The notes under the pieces: model-generated
Database searches by the model: none
Told to the model about the DNA's origin: nothing
What the model saw: the letters and a program-made list of their open reading frames with translations, nothing else
Assembly (NCBI GenBank): GCA_017939755.1
Contig: JAGBAJ010000003.1
Coordinates: forward strand, 1 to 48,521
Direction of reading: 5' to 3'
From: Clostridia bacterium
GTDB taxonomy: Bacteria > Bacillota > Clostridia > TANB77 > CAG-508
DNA: 48,521 bases
Program-made: the position numbers and the translations under genes
Part shown: piece after piece, positions 17,441-26,995 of the stretch
How positions within the stretch are numbered: position 1 is the stretch's first letter
Layout: the number at the start of each line of letters is the position of its first letter

Positions 17441-17510
17441 GGTTCTATAATAAATGTTTTGGCGGATAAGTTTGAAAGAGCTTATCCTCCACCGCTCTTG
17501 ACAAAGAGCC
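17441..17510. repeat. Short palindromic element with ISL3-like ends
   Basis: This 70-bp block begins GGTTCTATAATAAATGTT and ends GACAAAGAGCC, giving imperfect terminal inverted repeats (GGTTCT against GGCTCT). Inside, GGATAAG and CTTATCC form a hairpin. The left end matches the 8771 element. The right end, GGCTCTTTGTC when read on the minus strand, resembles ISL3-family termini. No transposase and no clear target duplication are visible, so it is a non-autonomous remnant at most. Confidence 0.5.
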
Positions 17511-17517
17511 ATAAATA

Positions 17518-17555
17518 AAAACACCCTATTTATCGCATGGTAATTAGGATGTTTT
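17518..17555 (-). terminator. Terminator of the 17568-21190 operon
   Basis: An 11-bp stem with one mismatch (AAAACACCCTA and TAGGATGTTTT) lies a few bases past the stop codon at 17568. On the minus strand it runs into TTTTTATTTAT, a good intrinsic terminator. Confidence 0.75.
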
Positions 17556-17567
17556 CATATCTTTATC

Positions 17568-19217
17568 TTAATTTTGCTCATTCTCTTTTTTCTTTTCTGC
17601 CTGCTCTTCAGCATCATTTTTCATGACGTAATAATTGTCTCCTATAATATATTTGTTATAAAAATGTGATTTTTTTCTAAATTCAGTATCAAGATATTTT
17701 ACTCCTAGCTTTTCTGATAATGTTGGCTCATTAGAGAATAAGTTTGTGCCTAGTCCTATTCTATTTCCTTCAATATCAGCTCCCAAACTTGCTAATATTG
17801 TTGGATAGATATCTAATTCTGTAAATTGTCTATTTTTTGAATTTTCAGTTTCTACAGCTGAGTTTATAAATACATTATATATAGTTCTTTTATACGAATT
17901 ATCGTCAATTCTGTCTTCATAAAATGCTGTTTGCATACCTAAATGATCTCCTAGAACAACAATAGTAGTATCTTCATAGAAGTCCTGACTTTTAACCCAT
18001 TCTATAAATTCATTAATACATTTAGAAGAATAGGCATGTACATTTTCGTATTGAGTAGGGTAATCTTGCGGTGCATTTTCACTTAAATATCCGTCAGTAA
18101 AATGAGTATCTGCGGTAAGCATTATATAATTAAATGGTTTATCTTCTTTAGCTAAATTTATTATTTCGTCTTTCGACCATCTAAATAAATCCTCATCGTC
18201 AAAGCCCCACCATACTTTATCTTCTTCTTTCATATATCCATTTTTCACAGCATAATTAACATCAAAAATCTTATAATCTCCATTAGATGTAAAGTATTGT
18301 GTTCTTCCTCCAAAGTTTCCATCTGACCCCATCATCATTTCAAGATTGTAACCATTGTCTTTAAGTACATCTCCTAATGTATACACATTTTCCATATAAT
18401 TACCATCACCTACGTATATATTAGTATCTGTGTTATTATATAGTGATGGTATTAGTAATGGTATACCTGCCGTCTGTGAAATTAATCCAGCTGCTGTAAA
18501 TGTAGATCCTATATTATTTTGCGCTCCGCCAATTTTATCATTATGTGAAAAGTTTATATTTTCAAGTGCTAAATTTTCTAGCTCTGGTGCGATGGAGTAA
18601 TTCCATGTTCCGCCATTTTCTTTTGAAAAAATTGAATTTTCCATACTTTCTGCGAATATTAAAATTAAATTTCTCTTATTTTCAGGGAACCTTATTTCAA
18701 TAGAGTCACCTGCAACATAATATTCATCAAAAATTTTTGTATCTTGCATTTTGCTGGCTAAATACGTAAATACACCAAATGACTTTAAGAAGAATATAAT
18801 AGATGCTAATAATATACATATCATTGGAAGTATTTTATGGTTATGTATAATCTTAATTGGATATAATTGAATTTTCTTTCTTAAATCTTTCCAACTAATA
18901 TACATCACAATTTTTCTTTTAACATCTGTGCATAATAAAATGAAAAATATTAGTGCAATAAGTATTGCTGACTTATAACATTGATTTATAATTGTACTTA
19001 TTACGGAGTTTGATGTTCCCTGTAGTCCTGATTGTATATAGAATAATATTTCATCTAGCTCTAATCCTGCAAAATTTTTTGAATAATAATTGCCAGCTAC
19101 AATTAATGTTGCACATATTATAGAAAATAATACCAACAGAATCCTTTTTACTATTATAACTTTTCTACTTTTATTAATTTTCTTTTGTACCTCTTTCTTT
19201 TTTGCCTTTGTTTTCAT
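17568..19217 (-). CDS. Phosphoglycerol transferase, LtaS/OpgB-type sulfatase fold
   Basis: These membrane enzymes transfer sn-glycerol-1-phosphate from phosphatidylglycerol to a surface polymer, as in lipoteichoic acid synthesis. The N-terminus is Lys-rich, followed by about three transmembrane helices up to residue 155. The catalytic extracellular domain shows a metal ligand in IFAES (E190), the likely nucleophile Thr in GSTFTAAGLISQ (about T241, a motif closer to OpgB/MdoB than to S. aureus LtaS), and VVLGDHLGM near the C-terminus. Length (549 residues) is below LtaS (about 650) because it has fewer membrane helices. Its start overlaps the upstream small membrane gene by 44 bp, so translation is coupled. 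Confidence 0.85.
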   Translation of the reverse strand: MKTKAKKKEVQKKINKSRKVIIVKRILLVLFSIICATLIVAGNYYSKNFAGLELDEILFYIQSGLQGTSNSVISTIINQCYKSAILIALIFFILLCTDVKRKIVMYISWKDLRKKIQLYPIKIIHNHKILPMICILLASIIFFLKSFGVFTYLASKMQDTKIFDEYYVAGDSIEIRFPENKRNLILIFAESMENSIFSKENGGTWNYSIAPELENLALENINFSHNDKIGGAQNNIGSTFTAAGLISQTAGIPLLIPSLYNNTDTNIYVGDGNYMENVYTLGDVLKDNGYNLEMMMGSDGNFGGRTQYFTSNGDYKIFDVNYAVKNGYMKEEDKVWWGFDDEDLFRWSKDEIINLAKEDKPFNYIMLTADTHFTDGYLSENAPQDYPTQYENVHAYSSKCINEFIEWVKSQDFYEDTTIVVLGDHLGMQTAFYEDRIDDNSYKRTIYNVFINSAVETENSKNRQFTELDIYPTILASLGADIEGNRIGLGTNLFSNEPTLSEKLGVKYLDTEFRKKSHFYNKYIIGDNYYVMKNDAEEQAEKKKENEQN

Positions 19218-19503
19218 TTTCTTCCATCCTCACTTCAACGTTTAAATACTTTATATATTGCTTTTCTGTTTGTGCCATTAACAATGTAATCATAATAGAC
19301 AATATTAAATATTTTATTGTAAACATATATGTAAATTCAATATATGGTTGTTCAAATATATACACCGTTATAATATATGAAAATAAGTTTACTAGCATAA
19401 CATGCATAAGATAATATCTTATTCCTTTATATAATTCAGTTTGTTCGTTTATGTATAATGCTATAATACTCGGTATAAATAAACATATAATTTGATTAAT
19501 CAT
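19174..19503 (-). CDS. Small membrane protein, 109 aa, between GH25 and phosphoglycerol transferase
   Basis: I do not recognise this protein. It has three hydrophobic segments (about residues 3-18, 30-50 and 58-78) and a charged, Lys/Glu-rich C-terminal tail, so it is an integral membrane protein with a cytoplasmic tail. GAGG lies 8 nt before its ATG, overlapping the last codons of the GH25 gene, and its 3' end overlaps the next gene by 44 bp. This coupling on both sides supports a real gene. It may be a membrane partner of the phosphoglycerol transferase, replacing helices that short enzyme lacks; that is speculation. Confidence 0.65.
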   Translation of the reverse strand: MINQIICLFIPSIIALYINEQTELYKGIRYYLMHVMLVNLFSYIITVYIFEQPYIEFTYMFTIKYLILSIMITLLMAQTEKQYIKYLNVEVRMEENENKGKKERGTKEN

Positions 19504-19507
19504 TTTG

Positions 19508-21190
19508 TTACCTCATTTCTTCATAAAAAAATATATTACAATCTACTCCACCATCAATTCCATTAATAGTTCCACAATCTGTATATTGCCACATTACATA
19601 TTGGCCTTTATAACTTGATGGTTTAGCAAGTGGGTTTTCTTGTGTAGCCCCAGTATAATTTGCTAGCCAAATCTTATATTGTGAAAGCTGGTTCATGTCT
19701 AAATAATTATTTAGCCAATATGGACTAGCATATATTAGTGTTTTATACCCAGCTTTTTCGATTGTGCTACAGAATCCTTTTGTTGCATCAGTTCTATCTT
19801 GAACCGAAATATTATCAGCTCTACCTGTATTAGTAGGAGATGATGATTGCTCTGTATCAAATGCTACTGGATATGTAATATCAAATTTTTTTATTAAATT
19901 GATTGTATATTCGGCCTCCTTAACCCCCTCATCATAATTTCTAGCTTGACTAAAAAAATATACACCAACGTCTAATCCTGCTGCTCTTGCACCTTTGACG
20001 TTTTGTTCAAACATTGTATCTTCATTCAATGATCCACTTTCTCCATATCCTCTGAAACCAGCTCTAATCATTGCATAATCTATACCATCTTTCTTTACTT
20101 TATTCCAATCAATCACTCCCTGATATCTAGATACATCTATTCCAACTTTTATTTCTGGGTGTTGTTTTTTGAATTCTTCACTTCTTCCTGTATTATTTTG
20201 AATTGTCTCAGTTGTCTTAACTAATTTAAATTTCTGGTTATTCCCATAATTTCTTGACCACATCAAGACATTTGTTCCATCTGCCACTTTAGAATGATCA
20301 AGATCAATACATAAATTACTACTTTTTGAAATTATATAATAATACCCATTTCCAGCAGATCTAAGCATCCACTTTTGATTATCTTTTCCTGAATAACCAT
20401 ATTGAATTAAGTTTGCTCCCTCTTTCTTTGAATCCCCCTCAACATCAAAATACAATTTAGAATTTATGTTCTCAATTGTGTAATATCCATTTCCAACATT
20501 TTTAAATCTATATTTTTGATTGTTTCCGTTATTATTTCTCCACAATTCAATATTTGCACATTCTTTCTTTGATGCCCCTGTTACATCTAGAATATACTCT
20601 TCGTTTAAGGCTGACTTTATTTGATAAATTCCATCTTCTATTAACTCATTCTTTTCCACTGGTGTAGTAGTTACTGGTACTATCTTAAACTTTTGATTTT
20701 TTCCATTGTTAGCTCCCCACATAACTACATCAGTTCCATCTCTCATTTTTCCTTCAACAACATCTATTAATAGCCCATTACATTTTGATACAATATTGAA
20801 ATAACCATCTGGTGTTTCCTTTAATATCCATTTTTGATTAGTTCCACCATTATACGAGTATTGTTTTAAACTTGTTCCCTCTTTATTTGATAATCCTGGA
20901 ACATCCAAACTTCTATTTGAATGTTTTGCAATTATTGTATATTCTCCATTACCCACATTTTTTATATAAAACTTCTGATTATTTCCGCCATTATTACTCC
21001 ATATTTCTACATTTGCTAAATCTGCTTTTGAAGCTTCTGTTATATCTAATACAAACCTGTCATTAACAGCTGATTTTATAACATATTCTCCATCTGTTAT
21101 TGTGGCAGCCTTTGACTCTTGCTTAATTGCACATAACAAGATAAAAAACATAATTACACTAAAAAAAGTAATAGTCTTTTTTATTCTCAT
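19508..21190 (-). CDS. Secreted GH25 lysozyme with two ricin-type lectin domains
   Basis: The protein cleaves the glycan chain of peptidoglycan (N-acetylmuramidase). A signal peptide spans about residues 1-28. Two tandem ricin-B/CBM13-like repeats follow (about 32-175 and 187-330), marked by NNGGNNQKFYI and NQKWILK motifs. The C-terminal GH25 domain starts at about residue 350 (GIDVSRYQG) with the catalytic acidic residues D352, D445 and E447 in AFDTE, and D550 near the end. Ricin domains probably bind a glycan of the wall. GGAGG precedes the start. It is the first gene of a three-gene unit with a small membrane protein and a phosphoglycerol transferase, suggesting a role in building or remodelling its own wall rather than attacking others. 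Confidence 0.92.
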   Translation of the reverse strand: MRIKKTITFFSVIMFFILLCAIKQESKAATITDGEYVIKSAVNDRFVLDITEASKADLANVEIWSNNGGNNQKFYIKNVGNGEYTIIAKHSNRSLDVPGLSNKEGTSLKQYSYNGGTNQKWILKETPDGYFNIVSKCNGLLIDVVEGKMRDGTDVVMWGANNGKNQKFKIVPVTTTPVEKNELIEDGIYQIKSALNEEYILDVTGASKKECANIELWRNNNGNNQKYRFKNVGNGYYTIENINSKLYFDVEGDSKKEGANLIQYGYSGKDNQKWMLRSAGNGYYYIISKSSNLCIDLDHSKVADGTNVLMWSRNYGNNQKFKLVKTTETIQNNTGRSEEFKKQHPEIKVGIDVSRYQGVIDWNKVKKDGIDYAMIRAGFRGYGESGSLNEDTMFEQNVKGARAAGLDVGVYFFSQARNYDEGVKEAEYTINLIKKFDITYPVAFDTEQSSSPTNTGRADNISVQDRTDATKGFCSTIEKAGYKTLIYASPYWLNNYLDMNQLSQYKIWLANYTGATQENPLAKPSSYKGQYVMWQYTDCGTINGIDGGVDCNIFFYEEMR

Positions 21191-21310
21191 ATTTCACTTC
21201 CTCCAATTCTATGTCTTATTCTAACATATATAATTATGAAAATAAATATATATTTTATTGAAATTATTGAAAAAAAAGGAGAAAATAGAATACTATTTCC
21301 CCACTTAAAA

Positions 21311-22246
21311 TTATTTTATATTTATCTTCTTTTCAATTACATACTGTGGTCTTTGCTTACTTTCATCATATATTCTTCCAATATATTCTGACATTATCCA
21401 TAATGACAATAACTGTACTCCAGCAAAAAATGTAATTGCTACCATAATAGACGTCCACCCACTTACTAAATTATTAAAATTAAATATAAATGCAATTAGT
21501 GAATATAATAAGACAAGTAGCGAGATTAATATTGATACAATGCCTAAAACTCCGACTAATTTTAATGGTTTAGTTGAGAACCCAATTATTCCATCAGAGG
21601 CGAGTTTTAACATTTTCTTTAATGGGTATTTTGTTTTTCCAGCAAAACGTTCTTTTCTTTCATATTCAAAGGCATACTGCTTGTATCCGAGCCATCCCCA
21701 TAATCCTCTTAAAAACTTATTGTGCTCTGGTAAATTATTCATTTGGTCTACTATTTTTCTATCTACCAATCTGAAATCTCCTGTATCTTTTGGTATCTCT
21801 ACATCAGAAAGAGCATTTAAAGTTTTATAAAACATTTTAGCTGTAAATAGTTTGAATTTTGATTCTCCTTCTCTTGTTTTTCTCTTCCCATATACAACTT
21901 CATATCCATCTTCCCAATATTTTAGCATATCAGGAATTAGCTCAGGTGGATCTTGTAAATCAGCATCTATAATAACAATTACATCTCCAGTAACCTCTTG
22001 CAATCCAGCAGTCACTGCACATTGATGTCCAAAATTTCTAGCAAAAGAAATAACCTTAACTTTTTTATCTTTTTCAGCAATTAATTCTAATATTGGCAGT
22101 GTTCTATCTTTACTTCCATCATTAACGCATATTAACTCATAGTCATAATTCTCTATCTTTGACAAAACCTCTGACATTTTTTCGTAGCACTTTTGAGCAA
22201 CTTCTTCTTCATAATACATTGGTATTACAACTGATATTTTTTTCAT
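21311..22246 (-). CDS. GtrB/DPM1-like polyprenyl-phosphate sugar synthase (GT2)
   Basis: Enzymes of this type transfer a sugar from a nucleotide donor to undecaprenyl phosphate on the inner face of the membrane. The N-terminal GT2 domain begins VVIPMYYEEE, with NDGSKDRT and the metal-binding DADLQDPPEL motif, followed by GDFRLVDRK. Two C-terminal transmembrane helices (about residues 228-290) are the GtrB hallmark. I chose the ATG at 22246 because AAAGGA is 10 nt upstream; a start seven codons earlier overlaps that site. It is the last gene of the surface-glycan operon, directly downstream of three GT-C-like genes that need a lipid-linked sugar donor. Confidence 0.88.
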   Translation of the reverse strand: MKKISVVIPMYYEEEVAQKCYEKMSEVLSKIENYDYELICVNDGSKDRTLPILELIAEKDKKVKVISFARNFGHQCAVTAGLQEVTGDVIVIIDADLQDPPELIPDMLKYWEDGYEVVYGKRKTREGESKFKLFTAKMFYKTLNALSDVEIPKDTGDFRLVDRKIVDQMNNLPEHNKFLRGLWGWLGYKQYAFEYERKERFAGKTKYPLKKMLKLASDGIIGFSTKPLKLVGVLGIVSILISLLVLLYSLIAFIFNFNNLVSGWTSIMVAITFFAGVQLLSLWIMSEYIGRIYDESKQRPQYVIEKKINIK

Positions 22247-22301
22247 TTTTCTACAATCCTTTCTCATTATATTTAATTTTTAATATATAAAATAATTCAT
22301 A

Positions 22302-23819
22302 TTAATCATTTTTTTCACATAAACATTTTCTTCTATACATTCGATAATTTATGATAAATTCAATTCCTCTAGCTTCAATCATCAACATAATTGGCAAAAT
22401 ATTAAATATATACCTTGATCTATTCTCCCACATCAAAAGGAACAACATAAATCCAAACATTGTAATATAAAATACTATTGTATAGTCATCCTCTTTCTTC
22501 CTACATTTAGTAGTAAATATCGCACTTATTACAATAAAAAATAACATACCATGTTGCATGGATTGTGGTATATATTTGTAATACATAGTTTTATCAAAAT
22601 TTCTAATGATATAACAATGAACTCTAGAGAATCTATGAGGTTCGCGCTCAAGTTTTATTGGAGCATAATATGTGCCATCACCCCATGTAAAAACTAACTT
22701 TTTATTAATATGTCGTATAAAAGATTGCATATTGTATTCATTTAATCTTTCTTTGATTAATTTTATATCTGCGTTCTTTTTTTCATCATAGAATTTATAG
22801 CTATCTGTGTAATTATAATCATCTATATTAAAATTTCCCTCTTCCTTTAATCCCATCATAATCCAATGATATACTGGAGTTCTAGTGCTCTCTTCTTCGT
22901 TTGTTATAAACCTGTTTGTTAAATATTTATAAACTCCTAGACAAAGTAGAAAAACACATATAGCTACCAGAAATTTTTTTACAAATGTTATAGCATTTCT
23001 TTGTAAAATCGTATATATTACAAAAGCTATAATTAAAAATATAGATGTAAGTTTTATTTCAAAACCAATAAAACTTACCACACCTAATAAAACATTCATA
23101 ACATATCTCTTAGGTTTACCCTTACTTTGATTTATTTTAATAATAAAATATAACATCAACATTATAAAAAACATTGAAAACGTGTCAGAATAGAAAATTG
23201 GTGCATACAAATAAAATGGTGTAGTCATCATAGCTATTAGTAGCACTATTGTAGCTATATTATCCCCATAAATGCTTTTAGTGCTCTTGTACATCAATAC
23301 AATAGCTAAAAAAATGATAATTGAATTGCATATTACAGCAACTAGTATCAAATCCTTTACTCCAATACATGATACAATCTTAATGATTACAACAAATATT
23401 GATGTAATCATTATATTGTTTGGATATCTTCTTAAGTAATCAATATTTGAATAATCTCCATTAGCAATTCGTTCAGCTGTAGAAAAATAATTTCCCAAAT
23501 CCCATGTATAAGTACTACTTTCTTCAGCTTTTAAATCAACTCTAAAATATATAGAACATATTATAGTCATACAAAAAATAAAAAATAGAATCAAGCCTTT
23601 TATGATTTTATTTTTTTGTATTTTGGGTACTAGAAATTTCGAAACTGCTAGTATAACAGCTACATATATTGCAGCACATATAACCTGGAGAAACTTATTA
23701 TATTTATATACAATTTCAAAGTAATTAACTATATTATTAATGCATATCCATGAAAAACATAAACAAAAAACTATTATAAATATAGTGACAATTCTATCTT
23801 TTATCTTTTCTATTATCAA
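22302..23819 (-). CDS. GT-C-like membrane glycosyltransferase, paralog 3
   Basis: A polytopic membrane protein of 505 residues with around 11-13 hydrophobic segments. An early extracytoplasmic loop carries TWDLGNYFSTAERI with an acidic residue, where GT-C enzymes keep their catalytic Asp. A large loop near residues 310-400 contains VYHWIMMGLKEEGNF and FTWGDGTYYAP. All three neighbours share these motifs. GT-C enzymes use lipid-phosphate sugars to decorate glycans or proteins outside the membrane. Family is assigned by topology and motifs, not by a search. The start is TTG with GAGG 8 nt upstream. Confidence 0.65.
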   Translation of the reverse strand: MIIEKIKDRIVTIFIIVFCLCFSWICINNIVNYFEIVYKYNKFLQVICAAIYVAVILAVSKFLVPKIQKNKIIKGLILFFIFCMTIICSIYFRVDLKAEESSTYTWDLGNYFSTAERIANGDYSNIDYLRRYPNNIMITSIFVVIIKIVSCIGVKDLILVAVICNSIIIFLAIVLMYKSTKSIYGDNIATIVLLIAMMTTPFYLYAPIFYSDTFSMFFIMLMLYFIIKINQSKGKPKRYVMNVLLGVVSFIGFEIKLTSIFLIIAFVIYTILQRNAITFVKKFLVAICVFLLCLGVYKYLTNRFITNEEESTRTPVYHWIMMGLKEEGNFNIDDYNYTDSYKFYDEKKNADIKLIKERLNEYNMQSFIRHINKKLVFTWGDGTYYAPIKLEREPHRFSRVHCYIIRNFDKTMYYKYIPQSMQHGMLFFIVISAIFTTKCRKKEDDYTIVFYITMFGFMLFLLMWENRSRYIFNILPIMLMIEARGIEFIINYRMYRRKCLCEKND

Positions 23820-23915
23820 TTCTGCATCCTCTTCTTTATTTCATTAATTCTAATTTTATTACTGGCAATTTTTTTCTTAAAGTATACAACCTACATGATT
23901 AATTGTAAATCTTTT

Positions 23916-25460
23916 TTATAAAATATTATAATCATTATTTTCAACATACTCATCTTCTTTTTCTATATTTTTACACCTATTGGTCCAAAAATCTGTAAAA
24001 AACATAATACCATCAACTTGAGCAATAAGCATTACTGGTAAAGCAGTGAGTATATATCTTGATCTATTCTCCCATATAAGAAGGAATAACATGAATCCAT
24101 ATATAGTAATTAATAAAACTACGTTGGTATTCTTTTTATATGATTTATTTATAACAATCCCCATTGAACTAACAATTAGAAATACGATCATACCACCTTG
24201 CATTGCCTGTGGTATATTTTTAAAATACTTTGTCTTAGATCCATCACGAAGTACATACTCATGCAATCTATTTGGCCTATGGGGTTGCCTTCCTAACTTT
24301 GTAGGAGCATAATAAGTACCATCTCCCCATGTAAAAACCATTTTTTTATTTAAATGCTGTATAAATGTACTCTTGTTATATTGGCTAAATCTCTCTTTTA
24401 TCAGCTTAATATCGGCATCTTTTTTCTGGTCATATGTTTTATATCCCATAGTATATATATAATCTTCTCCATTAAAGTTTCCATCACCCTTTAGTCCCAT
24501 TAATATCCAATGCTCCACAGGAACCCTACTTTGATTCGCATCCTTAATTATATATCTATTTACTAAATTGTTATATAACAACATACACCCACAAAATACT
24601 AATACAGCTATACAGAACCTTCTTATTATAGATTTTATATTACATTGTAATATTGCATAAATTACAAAAGCAATCATTATAAATATTGTAGTCAACTTTA
24701 CTTTCATACCAATAAAGGCTATTATTCCTAATGCAATATTATGAACTATGCAACTAGCTTTGCCTTGATTTCTACTAACTTTTAAAATAAAAAACAACAT
24801 AAGCATCACAAATAGCATCGACATAGTGTCAGTGTAGAAAATTGGTGCATACATATATATTGGGGTGCAAAATAGAGTTATAATCAAAAGAATCATACTC
24901 CCCTGATCTCCATATATCATCTTTGCGTTTATATACATAAATAATACAGCCAACCATATAATAATAGCATTAAACATTGTCATCAACAAAATTAAGTCAC
25001 TTACACCACATAAAGTACCTAATTTCATCACTACTGCAAAAATTAACGTAATCATTATATTATTTGGAAACGCTCTTAAATAATTATAATCTGATGAATC
25101 TCCTTTTGAAATTCGTTCAGCATTTGAAAATACATTTCCCATATCCCATGTATATTCATTACTATTATTCCACTTTATTTCTACTCTAAATTGTAAAGCA
25201 CTATATATTGTTATGCCAAGAATTAATATCAATATAAGTCCCCTAACTAATTTGTACTTTTTAATTTTAGGAACTAAGAACTTGCATATCAGAAAAGCGA
25301 TACAGATATAGGTAATTATACCTATTACTAATTCAATTTTCTTAAACTCATATATGATTCGATAATAATGAATTATATTATTTATGCTAATCCAAAAAAA
25401 GGTTATTGCAAACATAATCAGAAAAATTGTTATCGCTTTATTCCTTACTTTTTTTATCAC
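23916..25460 (-). CDS. GT-C-like membrane glycosyltransferase, paralog 2
   Basis: This is closely similar in plan to the 22302-23819 protein: 514 residues, polytopic, with YTWDMGNVFSNAERIS in the first loop and EHWILMGLKGDGNF and FTWGDGTYYAPTKL in the large loop. It seems closer to that paralog than to the 25438 one. The start is GTG, and the gene overlaps the end of the upstream paralog by 23 bp, so translation is coupled. Likely role as for the other two: transfer of a lipid-linked sugar to an exported glycan. Confidence 0.65.
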   Translation of the reverse strand: MIKKVRNKAITIFLIMFAITFFWISINNIIHYYRIIYEFKKIELVIGIITYICIAFLICKFLVPKIKKYKLVRGLILILILGITIYSALQFRVEIKWNNSNEYTWDMGNVFSNAERISKGDSSDYNYLRAFPNNIMITLIFAVVMKLGTLCGVSDLILLMTMFNAIIIWLAVLFMYINAKMIYGDQGSMILLIITLFCTPIYMYAPIFYTDTMSMLFVMLMLFFILKVSRNQGKASCIVHNIALGIIAFIGMKVKLTTIFIMIAFVIYAILQCNIKSIIRRFCIAVLVFCGCMLLYNNLVNRYIIKDANQSRVPVEHWILMGLKGDGNFNGEDYIYTMGYKTYDQKKDADIKLIKERFSQYNKSTFIQHLNKKMVFTWGDGTYYAPTKLGRQPHRPNRLHEYVLRDGSKTKYFKNIPQAMQGGMIVFLIVSSMGIVINKSYKKNTNVVLLITIYGFMLFLLIWENRSRYILTALPVMLIAQVDGIMFFTDFWTNRCKNIEKEDEYVENNDYNIL

Positions 25461-26982
25461 TATTATTTTTCACCTCATCCTTTTGACCTAAGTTAATTGC
25501 ATCTGAAATGCTATTGATTCCATTAGCCGCTAAAATTATAAATATTGGTATCATAAAATATATATATCTTGATCTTGCTTCCCAAAGCAATAAAAATACT
25601 GCAATTCCAACTACAGAAATACCTAAAATTCTTATATTCTGATTCATATTTTTTCTTATAACATCTATAATAAAACCTAACAAAATCACTGCGAATATAG
25701 CAGTATTAAATAATTCTAAGTACTCTTTGAAATTTTTAGAATCCTTTCCCAATACATATCTATATGGTCCACTAGTCTTATTTAAAGTATCCCATCCTAT
25801 CAGACTAAGTGAATAATAGGTACCATCGGACCATACATACCTTAATTTTTTATATAAAAATTCTACATATCCATTAATACCAAAATCTTTCAATCTTTCC
25901 TTAATCTTTGCAATGTTTGCTTCCTTTTTCTCCTGATAATTACCACTTGTCGCTGTATAATCTGAGTCCTTTTGACAATATCCTCCATATCCAATTGAAT
26001 CTCCGCCATCAGAAATAGGCTTTGATAATCCCATCATAATCCAATGTGTTGTTGGATACTCTAAATTATTCTTTCTATTTTCCTTTAAAAAATAATTCTC
26101 TGTTACTTTATTAAAACCAACCATTAATACAATAAAAGTAATAGTTATTGCCATAACCTTTTTAAAGCTCTTTCTGTTACAAAATATCATATCTATACAT
26201 ATAGCAACTAAAACTATTGCCGCAACAGCTTTAACAATAAAACCAATCGTTGCTGCTATAACTGCAAGAAATAGCATAATATCTGTCTTTATATCATCTT
26301 TAATACATGAACTTTTTTCCCATGATTCCTTCGTTAGAATCCAAAAAAACAATGTCATAACTGGAAATACAGCAGATAAAGTATCTGTGTATACAATTGG
26401 TGTATACAAATATAATGGTGCAAATAGTATACTTATTATTGATGCATTTATAGCAACCTTTCTTCCTCCAATTTTCCATGAGCATAATATCGTAAATATT
26501 ACAGCCAAAAAAACGAATGCAATATTTGCAATGTATGCACCGATATAATTTCCTGCTGCCAGCTTTATCGCTAAAGTAACAATTAATACTACTCCAATAT
26601 TGTTTGGAAAAATCTTAAAATAATATAAATTATCTGTATGATTTTTAGTTGCCATATCCATAGCAGAATCCATAATCCATTTAAAATCCCAATTGAATTC
26701 AACTCTAAAATAATATACACTTGCTACCTCTAGCCCTAAAAATATCACCGTTAACAAAGTAATGATTATAATTGATAGTTTCTTACCAATCTTACTTATA
26801 ACAAATTTATTTATTGTAATAAAACATATCATAGCTATAACTGTCACTATACAAGTTTTAGCTATTGGTATTTTTTCCGACGTGAAAAGGTGATAATAAT
26901 TTATTATTGCTAGTACACCAATAACAAAAAAATATGCAACTATTTTATAACTTCTTTCAAAAAAACTCCTTATCTTTTTCAT
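25438..26982 (-). CDS. GT-C-like membrane glycosyltransferase, paralog 1
   Basis: The most divergent of the three tandem paralogs, 514 residues and polytopic, with FKWIMDSAMDMA in the first loop, THWIMMGLSKP and the larger motif VWSDGTYYS. It has a longer Gly/Tyr/Ser-rich insert (YGGYCQKDSDYTATSG) in the big loop, which could alter acceptor choice. I start it at ATG 26982, because GAGG lies 7 nt upstream; the earlier TTG at 27012 has no site. It follows the exporter permease gene by 13 bp. Confidence 0.65.
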   Translation of the reverse strand: MKKIRSFFERSYKIVAYFFVIGVLAIINYYHLFTSEKIPIAKTCIVTVIAMICFITINKFVISKIGKKLSIIIITLLTVIFLGLEVASVYYFRVEFNWDFKWIMDSAMDMATKNHTDNLYYFKIFPNNIGVVLIVTLAIKLAAGNYIGAYIANIAFVFLAVIFTILCSWKIGGRKVAINASIISILFAPLYLYTPIVYTDTLSAVFPVMTLFFWILTKESWEKSSCIKDDIKTDIMLFLAVIAATIGFIVKAVAAIVLVAICIDMIFCNRKSFKKVMAITITFIVLMVGFNKVTENYFLKENRKNNLEYPTTHWIMMGLSKPISDGGDSIGYGGYCQKDSDYTATSGNYQEKKEANIAKIKERLKDFGINGYVEFLYKKLRYVWSDGTYYSLSLIGWDTLNKTSGPYRYVLGKDSKNFKEYLELFNTAIFAVILLGFIIDVIRKNMNQNIRILGISVVGIAVFLLLWEARSRYIYFMIPIFIILAANGINSISDAINLGQKDEVKNNSDKKSKE

Positions 26983-26995
26983 ATATTTACCTCTT

